Position numbers and translations under genes: made by a program. Below, in pieces: positions 55,394-64,000 of a stretch of DNA of 64,000 nt. The notes below the pieces were generated by a model. The model saw only the letters and a program-made list of their open reading frames with translations. It was not told the origin of the DNA and searched no databases. This DNA comes from Azospirillum agricola. Lineage in GTDB: Bacteria; Pseudomonadota; Alphaproteobacteria; Azospirillales; Azospirillaceae. Each line of letters opens with the position of its first letter. The stretch's first letter is position 1. The stretch spans positions 189,491 to 253,490 of the forward strand of contig NZ_JAGINM010000003.1 of NCBI RefSeq assembly GCF_017876095.1, given 5' to 3'.

Positions 55394-57064
55394 TCAGGAG
55401 GTCGGCAGCGGTTGGAGTTCCGGCGCCGCCAGCACCGGCGGGTCGATGCGGCGGATGCCGCCCTGTTCGACCTGGAGCTGGACGTCGGCGGCGTCGAAAT
55501 AGGCGTCGTCGTGGGTGACGGCGATCACGGTGATGCCGCGCGCCTTCAGCCAGGGGAGGATCTCGCGGTAGAACTTGCGGCGGAAATAGGGGGACTGGTC
55601 GGCCGCCCACTCGTCCAGCACCAGAACCGGCTTGCGCTCCAGCAGGGCGGCGATCAGCGCGAGGCGCTTCTTCTGGCCCTGCGACAGCTCCACCGTGGTG
55701 AAGGCGCGGCCGTCGAGCGCCACCTTGTCGGACATCTCCAGCAGGTCGAGCAGTTCCTCGGCGAAGCCGTCCTCGGTCGACAGGGCGCCGTAGAGCTGGC
55801 GGGTGACGTGGCTGTCGGAGAAGACGACGGCGAACAGGTCGCGGTAGGCGGCCAGCGAGTCCGGTCCCACCGGCGCGCCGTCCACCGCCAGCGATCCGCG
55901 CTGGATCGGGTAGAGGCCGAGCAGCATGTGGATCAGCGTGCTCTTGCCGGCGCCGTTGTGGCCGGTGACGAAAACGATGTCGCCGCGCTCCACCGTGAGG
56001 TCGACCGGACCGACGGTGAAGGAGCCGACTCCGTCGCGACCGGCGTGGCGGAACACCGCGCCGTCGAGCGCCAGGGTGGAGAAGCCGGTGAAATCGGCCG
56101 CCGGTGCCGGCTTCTGCGGACCCTTCGCCGGGGGCGGCGCCTTCAGCTCCGCCTCCACCGCCAGGTAGGAGCGGGCGGCGGTCTCCGCCGCGAGGTAGGA
56201 GGGGTAGGAGGCGACGATGGTGATGACCGGGTAGGCGATGAAGGCGGCGGCGTGGCCGGACAGCACGACGGTGGCGACGTCGGTGGTGGTGACCGCCGGC
56301 AGCAGGAAGATGATCCCGGCCAGCGCCGCGTAGTAGGTCAGCTCGCTGATGGTGAAGTAATGGCTGTATTCGGCGCCGAAGCGGTGGCGCTCCTGCTTCA
56401 GGGCGTTGGCGCAGGCGGTGGCGTCGGACAGCGCGTTGGCGGCGCGGCGGCGGTTCAGCTTGCATTCGCGCAGGGTTTGCAGGATGTGCTCCGACCGCTC
56501 GGTCAGCGCGCCCTCGGCCTCGTGGATCGTCTCGGACAGCAGCTCCAGCCGGATGACCGAGCGGCCGATCAGCACGCCGCCGAGCACCAGGAAGCCCAGC
56601 ACGATGAGCACCGCCGCCCCCGACAGCGAGGCGAGGTAGAGCAGGCACAGCACGATCGCCGCGACCGACTGGAAGCTGATGACCAGCGTCGGCACCGCCT
56701 GCGCCAGCAGTTGAAGCTCCGGCCCCGCCACCTGGGCGAGCCGGCTGGAGCCGACCGCCATGGTGTCCGGCAGGTCGGCGGCCAGCGCGCGGCGCAGCAG
56801 GTCGACGCGCAGCACGGCCAGCGCCGCCTGGAGCCGCTTGGACGCGGCGTTCATCATCCAGCCCTGCGACATCCGCCACAGGAAGGCCGACAGCAGGAAG
56901 ACGATCAGCAGCCGTTGCAGCTCGTTGGCGTCGTGCAGGGCCAGCAGCGCGTCGTTCAGCGAGGTCAGCAGGGCGAGGTTGAGCGCGGCCGCCAGCACCG
57001 CCAGCAGCATCAGCGGCTGGATGTTGCGCAGTGCGTCGCGTCTCAGGAGGCGCCAGAGGTCCAT
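55394..57064 (-). CDS. ABC exporter, cyclic-peptide (SyrD/PvdE-type) family, copy 1
   Basis: The 556-residue protein fuses a six-helix export domain (about 1-300) to an ATPase. Walker A is TGHNGAGKST (about 367-376), the signature is LSQGQKKRLAL (460-470), and Walker B is LVLDEWAADQSP (481-492). The LSxGQxxRLAL and DEWAADQ forms are typical of SyrD and PvdE exporters for peptides and siderophores. It lies seven bases after the SPFH gene. With copy 2 it could form a heterodimer, or each could work alone. Confidence 0.9.
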   Translation of the reverse strand: MDLWRLLRRDALRNIQPLMLLAVLAAALNLALLTSLNDALLALHDANELQRLLIVFLLSAFLWRMSQGWMMNAASKRLQAALAVLRVDLLRRALAADLPDTMAVGSSRLAQVAGPELQLLAQAVPTLVISFQSVAAIVLCLLYLASLSGAAVLIVLGFLVLGGVLIGRSVIRLELLSETIHEAEGALTERSEHILQTLRECKLNRRRAANALSDATACANALKQERHRFGAEYSHYFTISELTYYAALAGIIFLLPAVTTTDVATVVLSGHAAAFIAYPVITIVASYPSYLAAETAARSYLAVEAELKAPPPAKGPQKPAPAADFTGFSTLALDGAVFRHAGRDGVGSFTVGPVDLTVERGDIVFVTGHNGAGKSTLIHMLLGLYPIQRGSLAVDGAPVGPDSLAAYRDLFAVVFSDSHVTRQLYGALSTEDGFAEELLDLLEMSDKVALDGRAFTTVELSQGQKKRLALIAALLERKPVLVLDEWAADQSPYFRRKFYREILPWLKARGITVIAVTHDDAYFDAADVQLQVEQGGIRRIDPPVLAAPELQPLPTS

Positions 57065-57071
57065 CGCCGCC

Positions 57072-58400
57072 TCACTTCGGCTGGATCATGTCGAGCAGGC
57101 GGGCCGGCGACATCTTCGACAGGATCGGCGCGGAGGCCGCCGTCTTGGTTTCGCCACCGGCCGGCGCGTCCGGCTTGACCGCCGGGGTCGGCGGAGCCGC
57201 CGCGTGGCCGGACGGGACCGGGCCGGGGGCCGGGTTGGTCGCGCCGGTGTTCAGGCTGGGCATCTGGCCGACCGGCGCCTGTCCGGGCGTCCCGTCGCCG
57301 GTCAGCGACGGCAGTTGCGACACCGGCGGCACCGCGACGCTGGTCGGCACGCCGGGAATGGAGGGATTCAACGCGGCGGACGGGGCGCCGGGGGCGGCGC
57401 CGGCGGCGAGCGCTCCCGCCGGCGCCGGGAGGGGGTTCTGGCCGTTGGCCGCGTCGAGGATCAGCGGAAGCCCGCCGCTGGCCGCGTTGCCGATCACGAC
57501 GATCTTGGCGTTGGGCGAGTGCGCCAGCTCCAGCGTCGCCTCGATGCCGCGCCAGCGCAGGTAGTTCTCGGTCAGGTTGGCCTGCACCGTCTCCTGGAAG
57601 GCGCGGATGCCCTGGCCCTCGAGCTGCTTGCGCTGGCTCTCGAACAGCTCGCGCTGGAGGCGGAACTGGTATTCCTGCGCCGCCTGGTCCTGCTGGATCT
57701 TGCGCTCGATGGAAGCCATGATCGCCTCGGGCAGCGAGACGTTGCGGATCAGGATGTCCTGGATCAGCAGATAGCCGGTCTTGGTCCGCCCGTCGGGCTT
57801 CGGCACGTTGTCGGCGCCGATGAGCTGGGCGTACATCACGCGGTCGGCGACCTGCTCGTAGGCTTCCGTCTGCACGCGCAGGCGGCGGTGGGCGTACAGC
57901 TCGTCCGCCTTGAAGCGCGACACGATCTCGCGCGAGACCGAGCCGACCTCCGGCACCAGCAGCACCTCCAGGTAGCGGTTGCCGACATGCTTGTGCAGGG
58001 CGGCCAGCGTCTCCGCGTAGGGGCGGTAGCGCACCGTGATCTCGATGCTGACGTTCAGGCCGTCGTTGGCGATGGCCGAATAGGAGCGCGTGTCCTCCTG
58101 GAGGCGCAGGTCGTAGATCTCGATCTTGTCCCACGGGAAGATCACGTGCACGCCTTCCGCCAGGGCCGGACCCATCTGGGTGCCCTCGTGGAAGCGCTTC
58201 CACAGCACGCCGCCGTGGCCGGCGGGGATGAAGACGACGATCGACGGGGCGAAGTAGAGGAAGATCAGGATCCCGACCAGCAGCGTGCAGAGCAGGGACC
58301 GGCGGTGCTCCTCGTACCAGAAGGCGAGCTGCGCGCGCAGGCGCGACTTCGGCTTCGGCAGCGCGTCGGCGTCGTCGGTTGCGAAGGCCTGGTCAGCCAT
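57072..58400 (-). CDS. SPFH/band-7 membrane scaffold protein with low-complexity tail
   Basis: The 442-residue protein has one N-terminal membrane helix (LLCTLLVGILIFLYFAPSIVVF, about 36-57). The SPFH domain (about 58-250) starts FIPAGHGGVLWKRFHEGTQ and contains RLQEDTRSYSAIANDGLNVSIEITVRYRP. A coiled segment with IERKIQQDQAAQEYQFRLQRELFESQRKQLEGQGI follows, then a Pro/Ala/Gly-rich tail of about 120 residues. SPFH proteins form membrane cages and can regulate proteases or transporters. It sits exactly between two ABC exporter genes with gaps of 1 and 7 bases, so it is probably part of their complex. Confidence 0.9.
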   Translation of the reverse strand: MADQAFATDDADALPKPKSRLRAQLAFWYEEHRRSLLCTLLVGILIFLYFAPSIVVFIPAGHGGVLWKRFHEGTQMGPALAEGVHVIFPWDKIEIYDLRLQEDTRSYSAIANDGLNVSIEITVRYRPYAETLAALHKHVGNRYLEVLLVPEVGSVSREIVSRFKADELYAHRRLRVQTEAYEQVADRVMYAQLIGADNVPKPDGRTKTGYLLIQDILIRNVSLPEAIMASIERKIQQDQAAQEYQFRLQRELFESQRKQLEGQGIRAFQETVQANLTENYLRWRGIEATLELAHSPNAKIVVIGNAASGGLPLILDAANGQNPLPAPAGALAAGAAPGAPSAALNPSIPGVPTSVAVPPVSQLPSLTGDGTPGQAPVGQMPSLNTGATNPAPGPVPSGHAAAPPTPAVKPDAPAGGETKTAASAPILSKMSPARLLDMIQPK

Positions 58401-58401
58401 G

Positions 58402-60114
58402 TCACGCGGTCTCCTGCAAACAATCCTGGATGGGGCGGGGCGCCGCCGCGGGGGCCGGCACGCTCATCCGCCCGTTGGTCATGCGGATGGTGACGTCGCA
58501 CACCGACGAGACGTCGCCGTCGTGCGACACGAAGATCACGGTGCGGCCCAGCGACTGGAGCTTGCCGATGATCTCGTTGGTGAAGCGGGTGCGGAATTCG
58601 GCGTCCTGGTCGGACGTCCATTCGTCGAGGATGATGACCGGCCGCCCCTCCGCCACCGCCACGGCGAGCGCCAGACGGCGGCGCTGGCCCTTGGACAGCT
58701 CGCGGTTCAGCAGCCCCTCGCCGTTCTCCGGCACCAGATGGGCGATCTTCAGATAGTCGAGCATCTCGCGGAACAGTTCGGCGTCGAAGCCGGGGCCCTG
58801 CGGCAGCCGGGTGAAGATGTGGTGGTCCTGGAACACGGCGCAGAACAGGTCGCGGTAGGATTCCAGCCGGTCGGTCTCCACCGGCTGCCCGTCGAGCAGC
58901 ACCTGTCCCTCGTCGGGGCGGAACAGCAGCGGGATGACGCGCAGCAGGGTGGATTTGCCCGACCCGTTGGAGCCGACGATGCCGACGACGCTGCCGGCCG
59001 GGATGGTCAGGTCGACCGGGCCGATCTCGAAGGGTTCCGGCCGCAGACCGGCGCGGTAGGCGAAGCGGATGCCGCGCAGCTCGATGGCCTTGAAGCGGCG
59101 CGGCGCGCGGGCCAGCCGCGACGGCGCGTATTCCGCCGCCGGCATGGTGGCGAGCAGGGCGGTGAGCTGGCTCGCCGCGTCCTCCGCCGCCACATAGTCG
59201 GGCACGGCGTTGAGGAACTTCGACAGCGGGCGGGCCAGGAACAGGATGACCGAGGTCACCAGCGGCAGCTCGGCCACCGACATCGCGCCCATGCGCGGGA
59301 AGATGAAGACGAAGACCGCCGAGAAACCGATGATGATGGTGGCGATCCACGAGAACAGGTCGCCCAGGTTGCGGCCGTGGCGGCGCTTCAGCTCTTCCCA
59401 CTGGGCGATGTCGGCCTCGACCGCCTGGCCCAGCTCGTCGCGGCGCGCCTTGCCCAGCTTGATCTCGGCGTTGCCGCCGACCAGTTCGGAGAAGCCCTGG
59501 AGCATCCGGATCTCGGACTCCTTGGCCTCGCCCAGCAGCGCGCGGGTCTTCTGCGCCTCGCGGACGTACCAGCCGCCGACGAACACCGCGGCGACCAGCA
59601 GCAGCGTGGCGCCGACGGTGGTCAGCGTCCACAGGTAGAGGTAGGCGACGGCCGCGACCAGCATCATGTTGGAGGCGATCGACAGGTTCGGCAGCAGCGC
59701 GGCGATGCGCTCCAGATGATAGTTGCCGAGGTCGAAGGAGCGCTTGGCCTGGAGATCCAGGATGTCGGCGTGCCCGCCGAGCGTGACGTGGTGCAGGAAG
59801 CGGCGGCGCACCTCGGCCAGCGCGCTGAAGGCGGTGGTCAGCAGCAGCGAGACGAAGCGCTTGCTGAAGGCGTAGGCGACCAGCAGCGACAGGCAGAAGA
59901 CGAGGAAGGGGGTGTCCAGCACCTCGCCGCGCAGCCAGCCGCTCAGCTCGGCGCTGAGGCTCATCAGGCTGATCAGGTTGGCGACGGCGGCGGTGCAGCC
60001 GGTCAGCACCAGCCGGGTCAGGATCGGCCGGTCGGCCAGCCCGATCAGCGGCAGCAGGGCCGAGGCGGGCCTGCTGGGCGGACGCTTGCGTGCGCCCGTG
60101 GGGTTCGTGCTCAT
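58402..60114 (-). CDS. ABC exporter, cyclic-peptide (SyrD/PvdE-type) family, copy 2
   Basis: The 570-residue protein has a hydrophobic export domain (about 20-310) and an ATPase. Walker A is GSNGSGKST (about 381-389), the signature is LSKGQRRRLAL (473-483), and Walker B is IILDEWTSDQDA (494-505). It differs from copy 1 but keeps the same family motifs. Gaps are 7 bases to the binding protein and 1 base to the SPFH gene. Two complete exporters with one scaffold and a periplasmic protein are unusual. Confidence 0.9.
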   Translation of the reverse strand: MSTNPTGARKRPPSRPASALLPLIGLADRPILTRLVLTGCTAAVANLISLMSLSAELSGWLRGEVLDTPFLVFCLSLLVAYAFSKRFVSLLLTTAFSALAEVRRRFLHHVTLGGHADILDLQAKRSFDLGNYHLERIAALLPNLSIASNMMLVAAVAYLYLWTLTTVGATLLLVAAVFVGGWYVREAQKTRALLGEAKESEIRMLQGFSELVGGNAEIKLGKARRDELGQAVEADIAQWEELKRRHGRNLGDLFSWIATIIIGFSAVFVFIFPRMGAMSVAELPLVTSVILFLARPLSKFLNAVPDYVAAEDAASQLTALLATMPAAEYAPSRLARAPRRFKAIELRGIRFAYRAGLRPEPFEIGPVDLTIPAGSVVGIVGSNGSGKSTLLRVIPLLFRPDEGQVLLDGQPVETDRLESYRDLFCAVFQDHHIFTRLPQGPGFDAELFREMLDYLKIAHLVPENGEGLLNRELSKGQRRRLALAVAVAEGRPVIILDEWTSDQDAEFRTRFTNEIIGKLQSLGRTVIFVSHDGDVSSVCDVTIRMTNGRMSVPAPAAAPRPIQDCLQETA

Positions 60115-60121
60115 CGGGGCC

Positions 60122-60874
60122 TCACTCGGCCAGCCAGGAGTCGACGATGCGGGCGATGGTGCCGTCGTCGCGCAGCTTGACGAAGGCGGCCTGGAGCTTC
60201 TCGGCCTTCTCCTTGCGCGCCTTGGGCAGCGCGATGTAGCGGGGGATCAGGCCGAGCGGCTTCGACAGGACGCGCACGTCGCGCAGCCGCCCGTCCTGCT
60301 TGGCCATGAAGTTCAGCACATGCAGGTCGCCGACGATCACGTCGACCCGGCCCAGCATCAGCCGGCGGAAATTGACCACGTTGCTGCTCGACGCGACCTT
60401 TTCCAGATAGGTCGCGGCGTCGAAGTCGGGCGCGTAGGAGAAGCCGTCGACCACGCCGATGCGGTAGGGCGTCAGGTCCTCCAGCCGGTCGAAGGTGATG
60501 CTGGAGTCCTTGCGCACCATGAACACGGTGGTGCCGGTGCGGAAGGGGCCGATCATGTTGTACTGGGCGAAGCGGGCCGGCGAGGCGATGAACTGGAAAC
60601 CGACGTCGGCGGTGTTCTCGTCCATCGAGCGGACGACCTCGCTCCAGGACAGCGGCCGGTACACCGGGGTGATGCCAAGCTCCTTCACCAGGGCGGCGAC
60701 GATCTCGGTGTCGATGCCGGTGCGCTTGCCGTTGAAGGAGTAGTTGTAGGGCGGGAAATGGTCCTCGGACGCGATGGTCCAGTATTCGGCGCGCGCCGGA
60801 GCCGCCGCCAGGGCCGCCGCCGCGAAAAGCGCCAGCAGCAGCGCCGCCAGCAGGCGTGTCGTCGTCATGGCCAT
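60122..60874 (-). CDS. Family-3 periplasmic solute-binding protein
   Basis: The 250-residue protein has a signal peptide (LLAALLLALFAAAALAAAPARA) and the SBP_bac_3 domain: SEDHFPPYNYSFNGKRTGIDTEIVAALVKELGI, then TADVGFQFIASPARFAQYNM, then GRVDVIVGDLHVLNFM. Such proteins bind amino acids or opines, or sense ligands. No matching import permease is present, so it may serve the exporters or act as a sensor. The ATG of MAMTTTR is chosen because GGAG lies nine bases before it; other ATGs two and three codons away are possible. Confidence 0.86.
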   Translation of the reverse strand: MAMTTTRLLAALLLALFAAAALAAAPARAEYWTIASEDHFPPYNYSFNGKRTGIDTEIVAALVKELGITPVYRPLSWSEVVRSMDENTADVGFQFIASPARFAQYNMIGPFRTGTTVFMVRKDSSITFDRLEDLTPYRIGVVDGFSYAPDFDAATYLEKVASSSNVVNFRRLMLGRVDVIVGDLHVLNFMAKQDGRLRDVRVLSKPLGLIPRYIALPKARKEKAEKLQAAFVKLRDDGTIARIVDSWLAE

Positions 60875-60888
60875 GCCCGCCATCTCCG

Positions 60889-61059
60889 TCACGCCTCCGC
60901 CGGCTTCTTGCGGCGGCCGGTCAGGAGGATCATGACAAGGAGGGCGCCGGGCGGGGTCAGCACCACCGCCAGGAAGCCGTAGAGCAGGAAACCGCCGCGG
61001 CGGCCGATCCCCAGAAACCCGACCAGCAGGCAGAGACCGATGTAGATCAGCTCGAACAC
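60889..61059 (-). CDS. Small membrane protein (56 residues)
   Basis: A short frame starts at GTG after an AAGGAAAG ribosome binding site and ends 14 bases before the binding-protein gene. The product starts MFELIYIGLCLLVGFLGIG, continues with a second hydrophobic stretch (FLLYGFLAVVLTPPGALLVMILL), and ends in basic RRKKPAEA, so it is probably a two-helix inner-membrane protein. Spacing and the ribosome binding site support it as a real gene. No family is recognised. Confidence 0.65.
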   Translation of the reverse strand: MFELIYIGLCLLVGFLGIGRRGGFLLYGFLAVVLTPPGALLVMILLTGRRKKPAEA

Positions 61060-61134
61060 GGTGATGCTTTCCTTGTTGCCCGGCGTCCCGCCTTGGGGTC
61101 GGCGCCGGCTGCGCCGGCCCCGATCAGCGTCGGA

Positions 61135-61641
61135 TCAGCCGGCCTTGCGGGCGGCGTCGCCATCCATCTGCGGCGCCTCGACCGGGGCGTCGGCGGCCTC
61201 GGCGTTGGCCTTGGCAGCCTCGAACTCCTTGCGGAAATGCTCGCGCATCGTCTCGACATCGAGGTCCAGCAGCGTGCCGCCGGTCTCGAAGTGCTGGGCG
61301 AACACGCGGCCGAGCGCCTGGGTCGCGGCCAGCGACAGCGCGGGCATCACCGCCACGCCGAGCGCCGTGCCGATGAACGGGACGGCCTTGACGGCCGAGC
61401 CGAGGACGCTGGAGCTGAGGGCCCCCGGCATCACGCCGCCGAGCAGGGCGCTGAGGATGGCGCGCGTGCGCTCCTGGGCGAACTCGACCTCGTACAGCTT
61501 GGCCAGCTTGTGGATCAGGTTGAGCTGCGCCGCGCTGACGGCGGCGACGTCGGCACCGGGCACGGGGATGAGGCCGAACGCGCCGGAGGCGTAGCTGTGG
61601 TACTTGATCAGGTCCTGGGCGCGTTTCTTGCGGTCTACCAT
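61135..61641 (-). CDS. DUF697-family membrane protein
   Basis: The 168-residue protein has the DUF697 pattern: SYASGAFGLIPVPGADVAAVSAAQLNLIHKLAKLYEVEF, then GGVMPGALSSSVLGSAVKAVPFIGTALGV and AATQALGRVFAQHFETGG. Two or three hydrophobic segments are followed by a charged C-terminus. DUF697 proteins are often linked to membrane GTPases and envelope stress, but their action is unclear. The start at MVDRKKRAQD has an AAAGG site nine bases upstream. It appears to be the first gene of the long operon. Confidence 0.8.
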   Translation of the reverse strand: MVDRKKRAQDLIKYHSYASGAFGLIPVPGADVAAVSAAQLNLIHKLAKLYEVEFAQERTRAILSALLGGVMPGALSSSVLGSAVKAVPFIGTALGVAVMPALSLAATQALGRVFAQHFETGGTLLDLDVETMREHFRKEFEAAKANAEAADAPVEAPQMDGDAARKAG

Positions 61642-62036
61642 GATCCGAAACCTTTCAGGGGAACGGTGGGTTGTGTCATGCCGGTGGAAGTCAAAGCTCG
61701 AAGCACACCTTTCGGAATGCCCTGGCCAGGAACGTGGGGCGTTCCAGGCGAAGAAGAGCGCCAAATGTCAATTTTCTGTCGACTGATTGGCAAAGGAATG
61801 ACGTCTGCCGCAGGTTGGCGGCCCCAATATTCGTTGCATTCTGGATTGCCGTACGCCGGGCGTATCAATTCCGCCGACGCTCTCAAAACAGTATCACCGT
61901 GATACGTTTCGATCGCTTAACAACAGATTAAATTCCTCTCAGGGTTAACGCAACCTCTTGTGACCGTTGTTGTTTGTTGTGACGAATTGTAACGCTTAAA
62001 TATATTTTCCTTCCGTCTAAGAAAATTTCCCGACTT
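61642..62036. promoter_or_regulatory. Large AT-rich promoter region of the unusual operon
   Basis: This 395-base gap holds no convincing gene. Within it, GTATCAC-C-GTGATAC (61891-61905) is a perfect palindrome, and TTAA-N7-TTAA (61917-61931) resembles a CtrA site. The AT content rises sharply from about 61880 to 62030, unlike the coding DNA on either side. Because the DUF697 gene starts at its left edge, it is probably the promoter of the long operon. Confidence 0.6.

Positions 62037-64000
<1,964 letters not shown>

Overview
The window is about 70 % GC chromosomal DNA from an alphaproteobacterium, most likely Azospirillum or a close relative. The gene order mutY - dciA (DUF721) - DsbA-like thioredoxin - smc, the FAD oxidoreductase, DUF1194 and DUF882 proteins, and the TRAP-like Tct transporter all fit that group. 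No rRNA, tRNA, CRISPR array, transposase or prophage gene was found. Gene starts were re-chosen from ribosome binding sites, signal peptides and neighbour spacing. Most other long open frames are antisense shadows caused by the high GC content.

Region 1 (0-10.8 kb) is core genome: a LuxR-type response regulator, a CBS-domain protein, OmpW, a small lipoprotein, an FAD oxidoreductase, a DUF1194 protein, MutY, DciA, a DsbA-like thiol oxidoreductase and SMC.

Region 2 (10.8-35.3 kb) is a complete-looking catecholate siderophore locus, almost entirely on the minus strand. It holds entC-entE-entB-entA (chorismate to 2,3-dihydroxybenzoyl-carrier protein), an MbtH-like protein, a dimodular EntF-like NRPS (C-A-T-C-A-T-TE), a secreted Fes/PfeE-type esterase, an RND pump with adaptor, the EntS exporter, a FepA-like TonB-dependent receptor, and a PepSY membrane operon probably used for iron release. 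Three related Fur-box-like sites lie before entC, the receptor and the PepSY operon. The second A domain reads as serine. The first has an unusual acidic pocket that may fit a cationic residue, so the product is probably DHB-X-Ser, possibly as a cyclic ester oligomer. No EntD-type PPTase or ferric-siderophore ABC importer is present here.

Region 3 (35.4-43.2 kb) is a galactonate-type catabolic operon: IclR regulator, dgoK, dgoA, tctC, tctB, tctA and an SMP-30 lactonase, closed by a strong terminator. A divergent SDR dehydrogenase shares an operator-rich gap with the regulator. Galactonate dehydratase is not in the window.

Region 4 (43.2-51.6 kb) holds a DUF882 protein, an alpha/beta hydrolase, two divergent 2-hydroxyacid dehydrogenases of different folds, and a NitT/TauT/SsuABC-type ABC importer in one operon with a threonine-synthase-like PLP enzyme.

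Region 5 (51.7-61.7 kb) is the most unusual part. Ten tightly packed genes run in one direction: DUF697 membrane protein, an unlisted 56-residue membrane protein, a family-3 periplasmic binding protein, two cyclic-peptide-type ABC exporters flanking an SPFH/band-7 protein, a thioester-reductase-like enzyme, a SET-domain protein, a GNAT-like protein and a porin, ending at a terminator. I do not recognise this combination as a described system; it looks like an envelope-spanning modification and export pathway. The window ends inside a large proline-rich protein whose C-terminus resembles the type VI secretion protein TssM/IcmF.
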